From positions 1,426,001-1,490,000 of the forward strand of contig OY969431.1 in NCBI GenBank assembly GCA_963699305.1: a DNA stretch of 64,000 bases, in the 5' to 3' direction. Each line of letters starts with the position of its first letter. The first letter of the stretch is position 1. Source of the DNA: JBGQAS01 sp963699305 (lineage in GTDB: Bacteria; Chloroflexota; Anaerolineae; Anaerolineales; Anaerolineaceae). A model generated the notes under the pieces. It saw only the letters and a list, made by a program, of their open reading frames with translations. It had not been told where the DNA came from and did no database searches. The position numbers were made by a program, and so were the translations under genes. Shown here one piece after another: positions 37,056-47,460 of this stretch.

Positions 37056-38032
37056 TTCGATTTTTTTCGATCGCCTTTATGGATGTCCCCATTAATCACT
37101 TGGCGAACTACATAGGTTGGTTTCCCCTGAGATTCGTGATACGTTCTTACCTGAAGTTCGGCAATCAGACCCAATAAAATGGATTGTACGCCAATCATTC
37201 CGACCATGACGCTGAGGATAAATAATGGTGATTGTGTGACAGAAATCTGAAAGAACACCTTGCGGATAAACAGATAGAAAAGTGCAATTCCAGAAATCAA
37301 AATGAATAACAAGCCATATCCACCAAATAAATAGATAGGCTTGTTTGCATAACTCAACAAATATTTGACTGTGAAAAGATCCAATATTACTTTCACGGTT
37401 CTTTCCAATCCATATTTCGTTTTGCCAAATTTTCGGGCATGGTGGCGAACTGGCATTTCGAAGATTTTTGCTCCAAAGCGATGTGCGTAAACCGGGATGA
37501 ATCTGTGCATTTCTCCATATAAGCGGAATCCAGTGAGAACTTCGCGGCGATACGCTTTCAATGTGCATCCATAATCATGCAACTTAACCCCGGTAACCCA
37601 AGAAATTAATCCATTGGCAATTTTGGATGGTAAGGTTCGATTGATGAACCGGTCTTTGCGATCCTTTCTCCACCCACTAACAACATCATAACCTTCATCG
37701 AGTTTCTTCAACATTGCGGGAATATCCGCAGGATCGTTTTGCATATCCGCATCCATGAGAATTACTATTCCACCTCGCGAATAATCAATTCCAGCTGCTA
37801 AAGCGGCGGTCTGACCAAAATTCCGACGCAGCTCAACTACCTGCACATGGAGTTTATCTTCTTTAGCTAACGCACTCAAAACTGATAAACTTTCATCCGT
37901 GCTTCCATCATTCACATATACAATTTCCCATTTATCTTTAAATGGGTCGAGAGCACGATGGATATTTTTATGCAGCATGCGTAAATTTTGTTGCTCATTA
38001 TAGACAGGGATGATTATGGATATGGTAATCAT
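37052..38032 (-). CDS. GT2-family polyprenyl-phosphate glycosyltransferase (DPM1/GtrB-like)
   Basis: The 326-residue protein has a cytoplasmic GT-A domain (SIIIPVYNEQQNL, YVNDGSTDES, MDADMQNDP) and two C-terminal membrane helices (about 235-257 and 268-292), as in GtrB and DPM-type enzymes. The reaction would move a sugar from a nucleotide donor to undecaprenyl phosphate, giving the donor for the GT-C proteins encoded nearby. It overlaps the GT4 gene by four bases and is 30 bases from the next upstream gene. Confidence 0.9.
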   Translation of the reverse strand: MITISIIIPVYNEQQNLRMLHKNIHRALDPFKDKWEIVYVNDGSTDESLSVLSALAKEDKLHVQVVELRRNFGQTAALAAGIDYSRGGIVILMDADMQNDPADIPAMLKKLDEGYDVVSGWRKDRKDRFINRTLPSKIANGLISWVTGVKLHDYGCTLKAYRREVLTGFRLYGEMHRFIPVYAHRFGAKIFEMPVRHHARKFGKTKYGLERTVKVILDLFTVKYLLSYANKPIYLFGGYGLLFILISGIALFYLFIRKVFFQISVTQSPLFILSVMVGMIGVQSILLGLIAELQVRTYHESQGKPTYVVRQVINGDIHKGDRKKSK

Positions 38033-38061
38033 AATTTCCTAATTATAGCAAAAGAGAAATC

Positions 38062-40157
38062 TTAGTTACCCATGTTAAATTCGAACAAGGTAAAATTTTC
38101 CGCACCGTTGATCAATCCTATTTTCATCAACTGCTCTTTAAATTGAGTCATGTATGGATCGCTGGAAGTGATCATATATTCATTGGCAAAAATATATTTC
38201 ATTCCAATTTTTTCAAGAAACACATCTGCTGTACCTACTTTCAAAGAATGGAAATATTCCACGGAATTCATCAAGCCATCCAAATTGATGATCGTACGAT
38301 CCTTTGTAAAATACGCTACCGTGCCACCACCTGTCATGCCAATTTTCGATCCCATAGGGACAAAGCTTTCCATTCCCTGCGCATCTTTTAGATACCAACC
38401 CTTTTTGTCCGCGGCAATATTGTATGAGGAACGTGAAATTACATCGACCGCGTTTACAAGGATCAATGCAATTGCTGCTATTCCAATGATTCCATTTATA
38501 TAAATTTTCTTAATTTTCTTGGTCTGTAACCAATCCATTACGAAATGGAGAAGGATGAATACGAAAATTACCGTACATAGCAATTCATTGATCCAATACC
38601 AAAACCGTGCATTGGGATAACCGGTTGCATTATAGTAGGAAATTTGAGCGAGGCTGGATAACACTAGAGGTAATAATCCAATTCCCGACGCGATCCGTAT
38701 TAAACACTTTCTTATTGATACGATACACCAATAATGACAAACCCACCTCTACGAATAGAAAGAATGTGAAAATTATATTCATACTCTTTTCGCCATCAAA
38801 AATGCTGATGCGTTGAATGATGTTTGTCAGATAATTGGCAGGAATTGTTAGCAAACCCCAGGGACCAACATTGATGGATCGGGAAAAACCGAGCAAGACA
38901 AATGGATCCACATTATGAGAATACACCGTATTTGGTAATGTAGCCCACCAATGCTTAATTTGACCGCTGATTGGCATGAACGTCCCAAACATCAAATGAT
39001 TCCATGCAAAATATCCCATCAGACAAATAAGAATTGGAAGGCTAAAAATCAAACCCTCGCGGAGGATTATCACCCTTCTCGAATGCAACCATTGCTTAAT
39101 AGAAAAAGTCTCCTTTTCGAGGGTCTCAGAAGGTTTACGCGACCAAATCAGCAATCGTAATCCCCCCAGTAGAAGGAAAGTAAATACGATATTGTAAATT
39201 AGCGTCGAACGGGGAAAAGTATCAAATAATTTTTGGGAGGAAAAAATTAACATGCCCGCTGAAACGATCAATACACTGAGTAGCAAAGAAGCGAAAAGTC
39301 TAGCAAAAAATGTAAAGAATTCTTTTTCTATTTTCAATTCTATACAATCCAAAAAGCCATAAGATGAGTGGATTGATCACAATGCACAATCCTGCCATCA
39401 AATACATAGCATTTAGAAAAGGATGGTAATTAATCGAAAAACCAAATCTAGCGATGAAACTGGCTGCAACACTGAAGAAAGATAATCCAATGTCTGCAAT
39501 CAGGATGTGATTGATTTTCAGCCCACGTAAGAGCACCCAAAGACCAACGATTACAATGGTAAATATATTGTCTAACCTGCTCATTAAGGCTAAAGATGCA
39601 ATACAACCTATCAAGAGTATTGAAATCCAAGGTTGTTTTTGTTTGAATGAGTTTTCCCTATAATTAGCCGCATAAAAAACAAGAAGGACAAGAAAAAACG
39701 CGTTGATCCCTGATTCCAATCCATGCATTGAGGTTACAAAATGGATATAAGGGAAGAATACCCAAAAAAAAGCACCGAGTCCGGACACAAATGAATTGAG
39801 TTTCCTTTTGAGCAAATAATAGAGAACGATTCCGGTTCCGATATTCAGTATGGCCATCACGATAATTAATGCACGTAATGGAGTAATTAGATCCTGTCGG
39901 AATACTCCAAAAACAGCGATGCAAATAAACATCCACAAAGGATGAAAACCATTTGTTAGGTTGATCTGATCAAATGTAAATCCATGACCAGCCACAACAT
40001 TTTGAGCAACCTTGAAATAATAATATGCGTCATCTGTTGTATACCAAGAAATGAGGCTCTCTGCCGGGGATAAAGCTGCATAAATATGCAAGGAGAGAAC
40101 TATTATTGCCAAAATGGATAAGATGATCCAATCGCTCTTTTTTAATGTCATAGTCAT
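38062..40157 (-). CDS. GT-C-type membrane glycosyltransferase (two frameshifts)
   Basis: Three frame segments make one protein of about 698 residues with ten or more helices. The first loop has a WYTTDDAYYYFKVAQN motif whose DD pair matches the acidic site of GT-C enzymes, followed by GLESG after helix four. The last 200 residues form an extracytoplasmic domain with NLDGLMNS. Breaks lie near 39323 (A5/T6 runs) and 38685 (GGG); removing one base at each joins the segments. It starts at 40157 (or 40151) with an ATGA overlap to the gene upstream. It should use a polyprenyl-linked sugar. Confidence 0.72.
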
Positions 40158-42052
40158 CGATTCCGGAGCACAAAAACATTCGAATCTAGAAGACAGGCAA
40201 ACATGGGGGGAGTTACCCCAACTTGTGGGCTGCTCCACTCCTCTGAAGGTCCTTGATACTGTCTCCCGGTAGTGAGCAGAACGTCAGCCTGTTCCTTCCA
40301 TTGCGCAGCAAGATTATCATTCCAAAAACCATACTTGTGTAGTTGTTGTTCTTCGCCACCAATCCTATGCGAATAAGCCGCATTCAATAATGATGGGAAA
40401 ATCCTGATTCCTTTTATATCAATGAGAGGTAAAGATAAAGTACCCCCATCCCAATAAACAAGTTCACCCGATCTTATAAATTGCTTTAAAGCTTTGCCGG
40501 TAGATTCAATCTCGGCAATAATATCACCACAGCCATTGTTATTTATTCCGATCTCATTCCAATTGATGAAAGAATTAATAATGGTGATGATTACCAAAAT
40601 ACAAATGATGAATATCTTGCCAAAAGCTGTTTTTTGAATCTTTCTTTTTTGCACAATCGCCCAAATCCCTGTACTAATAAATGCCAGGAGACACATCACC
40701 AAGCCAACGATTATTTTTATGTTTCCAAATATCGGGTCGAATTTTTCGAGTAATAACGAATAATCAATGCTGAATTTGTCAGAGATTAATTTCCAGATTT
40801 GTATGTTTGAATTTTCAACTTGAATTCCATTCATTTTAGGTACTTCAGTATGCATAATTTGCAACCATAAATTTCCAGAAAGAGAAAAGAAAACGCATCC
40901 AATTATAAATAGAGTGATGAGACTAATGAGAAACAAATCAGAAAATTTTGTAGTCGCATGGGTCCATTCAGCTAACGTCATCACGCCCATTATCAATCCC
41001 AGGACGGAAAAGAAGCTGAAATATGGTGAATAACAATACACGCAATAATTATTTGCCAAACTAGCCCATGCATGTCCCAGCCACAGCAGGATGAAATGAT
41101 AGGAAGAGCATTAAAGCTAATCGAAATTTCCTGGAATTTTTCCGATTAGACTTCTGAATCCAAAAAATGAATCCCATCAACAATAAAATCAATGGGATCA
41201 TCATTTCTCTATTCCCCACCCAAAATGACAGCCATCTGGAGGACAACTCCATTTTGGGTGCCCAGAATGGAGATCCAAGATCGACCGAATTAACGAATAA
41301 GCCGGAGTTTCTTCCACCTATCCATGTAATTAGTTTTGGAAGCCAACTCGACCAGATTCGCAATATGTTAGGCCAAAAAAGAATATGAACTCCAAGAAAT
41401 ACAAATAGGAAACTCCCTAAAAACGCCAAACCTGATTTCCATCCCTTATCCCAGAAAACATAACCAATCACAATTGGTATGAAAAGCACCATATTTTCGC
41501 GAGTGGTTATCAAAATACCTGCAACTAAACCACCCAGGATGAATGGAATGATTTTCTTTCCTGAAAAAGTAATGAAGTATAGTGTCCAAATTAACAGAAA
41601 AAATACTGTAACCTGGGAAATACCCATGCTGAAATATCGAATATAAGTGGAATTTGTAGTAATCAACCAGACTAACACAGTGCCGCCCCAAGTACCTGCC
41701 AGTCTTCTTCCCAATAACCACAGTCCGATGAGTGAAGCGACAGCAGTAAAGATTGCAAAGTATCGACCGGTGCGAATGCCGGGACCTAAAAGAAGTTCTG
41801 CCCAACCCGGTATTAAAAAGAGAAAGGCATTTTGTTAGTCCAAACCCCAAAATCTTGAAAAGGTTTATAAGCACCGGTGGCAAAAAGATAGCCTTTATAT
41901 AAATATGTCCCCTCATCCAGATTAGGTAAAACATGATGAGCAAGATAAACAGCTTGTGTGAAATAACAAATAACACCCAGCAATGCAAGGACCACCGCTG
42001 CCCATGGTGAAATTTTCTGCCAAATGCTTTTCTGCTTTCGATCAGGTTTCAC
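40154..42052 (-). CDS. GT-C-type membrane glycosyltransferase (two frameshifts)
   Basis: Three segments form about 632 residues with around eleven helices. The N-terminal segment has PNLDEGTYLYKGYLFATG, where the DEG acidic pair follows helix one as in GT39-like enzymes. The middle segment contains TTRENM between helices, and the C-terminal segment ends in a soluble domain with VYWDGGTLSLPL. A T is missing at 41815-41819 and an extra one occurs at 41094-41096; correcting both gives FSFLIPGWAELL and SFILLWLGHAW. Its ATGA overlap with the next gene fits translational coupling. Confidence 0.72.
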
Positions 42053-42079
42053 TAATGCTTCCTATAATTTTTATCTAGT

Positions 42080-42760
42080 TCATTTTTCTGTTTTTCTATT
42101 TTTCAAGAGCAGATCGACTATTTGAAAATCGAGTTCCTCATCAATGTCCCATGCTTCTGACCGATCAATCTCAAAAAGAAAAGGCCTCTCACTGATTCGA
42201 TTTCTACGTCTTTCGAGATTTTCTTTTGTGAATAAATAAAAACATGAGTTTTCCTCATATATGGGTGGAAGATCCTGGGTTTGCAAAAGAATGGCAGGAT
42301 TATGGTTGATGGGTCTCGCTAATTGATCCCATAATCGAACCGATACCCGACTTACCGCAAAGAGGGAGTCATACGCAGGATACAAATCGTCTAATGTCTG
42401 TATCGCTTTACTGAACGTAGAACTTTTTACAAGTGGGTTCGTGGAATGTGCTTGTAAAAACAAATCTCCATTTATTTGGTTAGTATCATGTAAAAGGATT
42501 TCGTTCATTGGAATGATATCTGCTCGAAGATGCTCAGGACGGTCAATGATGACAATTTCAGGAAATTGCTTGTTAAGACCCTTTATAATCTCAGGGCTAT
42601 CCGTATCGACTGCAATAGTGGAAATCTCCGGACAGCGCGACAGCACCTCGAGAATATGGAAATACAGTGGTTTCCCGGCTAATTCGCGAAAATTTTTACC
42701 CGGTACTCTCTGTGAATGGTGACGCATGGGCACTAAGGCTACAATCTTCTTAAATTTCAT
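42080..42760 (-). CDS. Acylneuraminate cytidylyltransferase-family protein
   Basis: The 226-residue protein belongs to the CMP-NeuA/KdsB group: VALVPMRHHSQRVPGKNFRELAG is a variant of the nucleotide-binding PARGGSKG..KN loop with MRHHS replacing the glycine-rich part, and HSTNPL and DIDEELDFQ supply the later motifs. It activates an acidic sugar with CTP. It is the shortest of three such enzymes here and has the most altered loop, so its sugar may differ. It follows a GT2 gene after 11 bases. Confidence 0.85.
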   Translation of the reverse strand: MKFKKIVALVPMRHHSQRVPGKNFRELAGKPLYFHILEVLSRCPEISTIAVDTDSPEIIKGLNKQFPEIVIIDRPEHLRADIIPMNEILLHDTNQINGDLFLQAHSTNPLVKSSTFSKAIQTLDDLYPAYDSLFAVSRVSVRLWDQLARPINHNPAILLQTQDLPPIYEENSCFYLFTKENLERRRNRISERPFLFEIDRSEAWDIDEELDFQIVDLLLKNRKTEK

Positions 42761-42771
42761 ATCATCTCCAT

Positions 42772-43719
42772 TTAGCCATCATATTGGATCGGTTGCACAT
42801 CACGGGATTTACTTGATTGGGACTTTTTCATGACACCCCGAGGATAATAAAATGCCTGCTTCAGTTTCCACGTTAACGGCCCGGATTCCTTATAACCTAG
42901 ATACGTACCATGAAATTGCATCCAGCGGAATCGGATAATACCCCAAAATTGTTGAAACAAAATTCCTTCTGCTTTTGCTGTGTGTAAATCGTTTATGGCG
43001 TTAGTACAAAATAACCGAATGAGGTCTCTCACTATAAAAGATTCCTGTGGATAGATCTGCTTAAACGCCATCCCTTCCCTTTTATATCGGTTTTCTATAT
43101 TTTTCCAGTTTTCATGATGAATATGGACGATTTCAGCATCGGATACGTACGCAATACCGTATCCCTGGTCATGCACCCATTTTGCCCAAGCCAAATCTTC
43201 CAAAGCTGGAAGATTTTCATTGTAAGGATGTTTCTGCCATAATCCTCTTCGGATGGCTGCATTGGCATTATTACAAAAAGGATGTGCTTGTGTACTCTCT
43301 GAATGGTCGGGGAACCAATGCTGGAAAATCTGGTTCTCAGAAAAATGGCTTTCTGCAATGCCGCGTTGTTTTCCGTATGTCAATGCAACTTTTGGATCTT
43401 GAAAAGGCTCCAATAAGCGTTCCAACCAATCTGGATATACTGGATAAATGTGAGCGGAACATATTATGATGTATTTACCCTTGGCTGCAGCTATTCCTCT
43501 ATTCAATGAGCGGCCGAATGAAAATTCTTGAGGATTAATTTCAATAATTTTGGCACCAGATGATTTTGAAATTTTTACTGTGTCATCAGTGGAACCAGAA
43601 TCGACCACAATTATCTCTTTATCTTGAATGGATTGCTTGCTAATGCCATCCAAAAGACGCCCGATATGTCCGGATTCGTTGTATGCACGAACGATCACAG
43701 AGCACAGGGGCGATTTCAT
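42772..43719 (-). CDS. GT2-family glycosyltransferase
   Basis: The 315-residue protein begins with SVIVRAYNESGHIGRLLDGI and has the VDSGSTDDTV metal-site region and a CSAHIYPVYPDWLERLL segment, which is typical of the rhamnosyltransferase-like branch of GT2. The acceptor-side motif ALEDLAWAKW (ED, near residue 170) holds the likely catalytic base. Its ATG overlaps the end of the GNAT gene when that gene is read through its frameshift, which supports the corrected reading of both. Confidence 0.9.
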   Translation of the reverse strand: MKSPLCSVIVRAYNESGHIGRLLDGISKQSIQDKEIIVVDSGSTDDTVKISKSSGAKIIEINPQEFSFGRSLNRGIAAAKGKYIIICSAHIYPVYPDWLERLLEPFQDPKVALTYGKQRGIAESHFSENQIFQHWFPDHSESTQAHPFCNNANAAIRRGLWQKHPYNENLPALEDLAWAKWVHDQGYGIAYVSDAEIVHIHHENWKNIENRYKREGMAFKQIYPQESFIVRDLIRLFCTNAINDLHTAKAEGILFQQFWGIIRFRWMQFHGTYLGYKESGPLTWKLKQAFYYPRGVMKKSQSSKSRDVQPIQYDG

Positions 43720-44232
43720 TTTTCTTGTAGATCACCTTTCGGATTTTCCGGTACATATTCATCCCACATCAATCTGCCAACGCGAAATTCCTGTTTAAAA
43801 CCCATTGCAGCTAACATATCCCAACTGGCATCATTACCAATAAGAACTTGTATTTCAACAGAATGGACTTTTTGCTCCTTTTAACCAATCGAGTGCCATA
43901 TGACACATGTGGGTCCCCACACCCAAACGCCGCACAATGGGTTCGATCCATTCATCGCTTAATTCTCCTACAAGTTCCCCCCCCATATAAGGTGGAAGTC
44001 GTTTGATGCGAGCCAATAAAAAGCCAACCACCTTGCCTTCAAATTCCGCGATATAAGCGATGCTGAATTTTCCTAATGTCCTCCGGAAAGTCTCAAGCCA
44101 GGCTTCACCAATTCTTTCTGGTCTTGGTAGACGGTATCCGTAATGATAAAAATGTTCATTTAATTTGGAATAATACTCCTGCATGATCGGAAAATCATCC
44201 GGTCCAGCAAGGCGATAAGCAACTTCGCTCAT
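43716..44232 (-). CDS. GNAT N-acyltransferase (frameshifted near 43871)
   Basis: The first frame (43855-44232) gives 125 residues with the GNAT beta-hairpin IAEFEGKVVGFLLARI and the loop VRRLGVGTHMCHMALDWLKG, in which acetyl-CoA or a thioester donor binds. An extra A in a five-A run (43869-43873) then stops it. Without that base the frame continues VHSVEIQVLIGNDASW to YVPENPKGDLQEK, giving a full GNAT of about 171 residues whose stop overlaps the next ATG. The gene sits between the amino acid:[carrier protein] ligase and a GT2. It may move an aminoacyl group from the carrier protein to a sugar amine. Confidence 0.78.
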
Positions 44233-45416
44233 TCAACCCTCTCTTTGACGTAAGAAGGCCAATTCTCTTTATCGAGACCAAATTGTGAAAGGAATGCAAA
44301 AGTAATTCGTTCCAATCCGAATGCAAGGCAGCCTGTATGAATGGGAGCACCATCCTTTTGAGTTATTTTGAGCTGCCGACCAAAGAAATCCTGATGATAA
44401 TTATAAGATCCGACTGCCAAAGTTGAATTTTTATAAGGAAGCAAAGCACGGATTTCATATTTCAGATGAAAAGCGTTTTGGAACGCCGCCTGTTTATATT
44501 CTCCAATAAAGAATGGATCATTGGCACTTTCAACTTTATACGCCATTCCTATCAATTCTAATTTTTCCGACATCCTTTGCCGTCCCGCTTCACGCTGCTC
44601 CAGCACATAGTCCTTCGAACCAATAAAAATAATTTCTCGCATTGTAAAATTCCACAGACGTTCCAAGGAATTCAGATTGGCGGATTCATAACGAAAGCAA
44701 TTTCCTACTGCCGTGGCAGCGATGTGATCTTTGGTCAACTGGCTGTCAGCCAGGGAAAAATATAAGTGGTAACACACCGCCGGAGAAAGAAGGTTTTGAA
44801 TCTTGGAAAAGGATTCCATTGAAGTGCTCAACCCATCATCCTGGCAGTGCGCGTTCTTGGAAAATTCCTGAATTACATCCAGATCCTCCCGCAAATGCGT
44901 TGCAAAGGACAATGAATGTGGAAAGGCATGAAAATAGTTGACACGCTCAAGTAGTGCGCCAGGTACCAGGGTAGGAAATCGATAGGGCTGTGCCTGAAAA
45001 GTGAACGCCAATTCCAGGAACTCTTTTTCAAAAAAAGCTACCAACCTGCTCAGTAAAGGTCCCAAAACATAAACACCTTTCGACTCCTGGAAAAGTTCTT
45101 TGCGATCTAACAGCTCTTGTGTCGGATCGATTGAATGAAAAGTCTTTCGATCTAAATGATCTTCAAGAAGCTGGACTTTCGGCTGAAAAGCTTCTTTTAC
45201 GAATGCTGTTGCCACTCGTAAAACCTTTTCAGTGATTTTATCCTTCACCGATGGAGATACGTCTTTGCGTAATGTCAGGATGACAACATCGCGCTCAGCG
45301 CTCAGGGTACCTTTGGTAATTCGCTCATCAATATAGGCTAATTTTGAGATAAGGTCGCTTGATAGAAATTCCGGTACTTCCTGGTTTAATTCCACATGAA
45401 TATTATTCTCAGCCAT
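44229..45416 (-). CDS. Amino acid:[carrier protein] ligase (class II aaRS-like)
   Basis: The 395-residue protein has a class II aminoacyl-tRNA synthetase catalytic core without a tRNA-binding domain. Motif 2 is FRYE (241-244) and motif 3 is GLER (367-370). C215, E261 and C363 are spaced like the zinc ligands of the seryl-tRNA-synthetase-like amino acid:[carrier protein] ligases described from Bradyrhizobium. Those enzymes activate Gly or Ala and load it on the phosphopantetheine of a small carrier protein. An N-terminal extension of about 90 residues is longer than in the short family members. The start lies inside the carrier-protein gene (eight-base overlap), which strongly supports a functional pair. 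Confidence 0.85.
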   Translation of the reverse strand: MAENNIHVELNQEVPEFLSSDLISKLAYIDERITKGTLSAERDVVILTLRKDVSPSVKDKITEKVLRVATAFVKEAFQPKVQLLEDHLDRKTFHSIDPTQELLDRKELFQESKGVYVLGPLLSRLVAFFEKEFLELAFTFQAQPYRFPTLVPGALLERVNYFHAFPHSLSFATHLREDLDVIQEFSKNAHCQDDGLSTSMESFSKIQNLLSPAVCYHLYFSLADSQLTKDHIAATAVGNCFRYESANLNSLERLWNFTMREIIFIGSKDYVLEQREAGRQRMSEKLELIGMAYKVESANDPFFIGEYKQAAFQNAFHLKYEIRALLPYKNSTLAVGSYNYHQDFFGRQLKITQKDGAPIHTGCLAFGLERITFAFLSQFGLDKENWPSYVKERVE

Positions 45417-45663
45417 TGGTTTTTCTATCCAAAAAAGAATATATGAATTTCACACTGGTTAATTCCGCGATGGCATCCGCGTCGATCGCTACCCCAAATT
45501 TTTCTTCAATGGCTGCCATCAATGACATGTGCCCCAAAGAATCCCACTGAGGCAAATCGCCAAAAGAAAGATCCGACGGAATCTCTGAAACGTGAACATT
45601 AAATTGTTCAGCAAGAAATTTCTGAACGTCTTCAATTCTTATTGAAATATGATTCTGTGACAT
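45409..45663 (-). CDS. Acyl/aminoacyl carrier protein
   Basis: The 84-residue protein has the four-helix carrier-protein pattern and the phosphopantetheine site WDSLGHM with S42. The first helix holds IRIEDVQKFLAEQFNV and the third has VAIDADAIAEL. Its gene overlaps the ligase by eight bases. Unlike fatty-acid ACP it stands in a glycan locus, so it probably carries an amino acid thioester. Confidence 0.9.
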   Translation of the reverse strand: MSQNHISIRIEDVQKFLAEQFNVHVSEIPSDLSFGDLPQWDSLGHMSLMAAIEEKFGVAIDADAIAELTSVKFIYSFLDRKTNG

Positions 45664-45782
45664 CGCGACACCTTAGTGATTCCAGTATGAATTATCGTTC
45701 TACTAAAAATTCTTCATTTTTCAATATACCATTAATAATCACCCGCATGGTTTTGGAATTTTCCGGTAATAAATCGTCCAAA

Positions 45783-47306
45783 TTAAATTTTTAAGTGAAC
45801 ATATCCTTTCCAATCGGGATTGTTGGCAAGATACTGTTCAAATGGAAGTGAAGTCAGAAATAATTGATAATAAAGGAACTTCTTGGCATTCTCTTTGAAA
45901 TTTGCTGGCGCTTTGATTCGTCTGTCTTCCAGAAATTTATTTAACATCTGTTGATAGGCTTTCAGGCTTTTCGGGAAAAAAACCGTTGGGTATTGCGTAT
46001 AGCGGGCCTTCCCTGCGCACAAAACCGGCATTCCCATTATCGAGGATTCGAGTCCGATGGTTGAGTTATAGACCATGACAAATTTTGATTTTTGAATAAT
46101 TTCATACGAGCTGAAGTATTCATCAGACCCGACAAACAGGACATTGGGAAGATCACAAACATACTTTCGTTGAATCCAATCTGCCACACTTTCCCGGCTT
46201 TCTTTGCCTTTTCGCCCTTCATCCGGATGAGCTCGGATAATGAAAAAGGTATCTGGATACTTTTTGATGGACTCCAACACTAGATCCAACCATGCAAACA
46301 TGTCCGAAAATAATGTATTTGCATGTCCCTGGCTGGTGTCAAAAACCACGTTCGTAAAAATCGGGACAACTTGCTTAAACCTCTTAATTTTTTCCCAGAA
46401 CTCGTTTCCCAACTCCCTCATTTCAGGCCAGAATTTAATGCCGGCCATGCTGAATTTTCCATGGAAGCGCTCTTGAAGATAATGGTTTAATTCGTTATTT
46501 TGTGAATGAGATAATTTATAATCATCAGGAATTTCGATTGGATAAGCAGTCGCTTCCCTGTCCGTGAAAAATGCGGTTAATGGCTGTAATGCGACCTCAT
46601 GCGAAATAACCCGGATGCCTTTTTGAAGCCCCAAATATCGTACAATCGCTTCCGGGAAAAATTGACCATTAAAGACTACGATCGTTTTTGGTCGATTGTT
46701 TTCAAGAATTTTCAAGAATTTTTCTGCAACATTCCATGCAGATAAGATAAATTCCTTATAAACACCTCTCGTAATTTGATCATCAACAAGATGATGCTTT
46801 CTTAATGTCCAACGTAGTGATGGAAGGGTTAACTCACCCAACGGTAGCCCGTGGAATTCATATTCATTCAATTGAATTAGATTCAGAGATCGAAGCTCCT
46901 TTTCCATTTGGATGTTCAAGTGAAAAGTAAACCATTTGATTTGTTTTTGTGAAAATATCTTTTTTGATTGATTGATGCATTGATGGCATGGTGGGGTTTG
47001 CGTAACATCGTCTCTGTTCGTTCCAAGCACACATCGGCTCATCCCCTTGTTGCATACGAAATGGATGACAGGTATACCCTGAGACTCCAAAGCATTTGCA
47101 GCAAGGATGGAAAAAGCAGCATTTTGGCTTAAGCCTTCCAAGCGTGTCGAAGCATTAAAGAATAGTGTGGTTTTTGTTTCATTTTTGTTAAATTGACGAC
47201 TATTCCTCGAAGAAATCATAGAAGCCAATTTCCTAAGGATTTTTTTATCATTGTTTGTATTAATGAATTGTTTTACTTTTCTCTTTATTTTTAAAATTAG
47301 GTTCAT
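45783..47306 (-). CDS. Capsule polysaccharide biosynthesis-type GT-B protein
   Basis: The 507-residue protein has a two-domain GT-B shape. The N-terminal domain has a cysteine group (C at GMSRC, then PPCHQC, about residues 93-116) that is a family hallmark in related glycan proteins, and the C-terminal domain has a RAHPDEGRKG motif followed by VYNSTIGLESSIMGMPVLCAG, as in the Capsule_synth group (KpsS/KpsC-like). It may transfer an acidic sugar such as KDO or a nonulosonate. It is flanked by gaps of about 120 and 155 AT-rich bases. Confidence 0.7.
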   Translation of the reverse strand: MNLILKIKRKVKQFINTNNDKKILRKLASMISSRNSRQFNKNETKTTLFFNASTRLEGLSQNAAFSILAANALESQGIPVIHFVCNKGMSRCVLGTNRDDVTQTPPCHQCINQSKKIFSQKQIKWFTFHLNIQMEKELRSLNLIQLNEYEFHGLPLGELTLPSLRWTLRKHHLVDDQITRGVYKEFILSAWNVAEKFLKILENNRPKTIVVFNGQFFPEAIVRYLGLQKGIRVISHEVALQPLTAFFTDREATAYPIEIPDDYKLSHSQNNELNHYLQERFHGKFSMAGIKFWPEMRELGNEFWEKIKRFKQVVPIFTNVVFDTSQGHANTLFSDMFAWLDLVLESIKKYPDTFFIIRAHPDEGRKGKESRESVADWIQRKYVCDLPNVLFVGSDEYFSSYEIIQKSKFVMVYNSTIGLESSIMGMPVLCAGKARYTQYPTVFFPKSLKAYQQMLNKFLEDRRIKAPANFKENAKKFLYYQLFLTSLPFEQYLANNPDWKGYVHLKI

Positions 47307-47460
47307 AAATTTATATTTGTATTATTACTATATTTAATTTCTAATCTCAAGCAGGATTGAACATTTCTTTCTTATATTAAGTACTATTGATTAAGCAATA
47401 CCAAGTTGAAATCTATCGAATACCAATATTCGGCAGGTATTTTTGTTATTGAAATAATAA

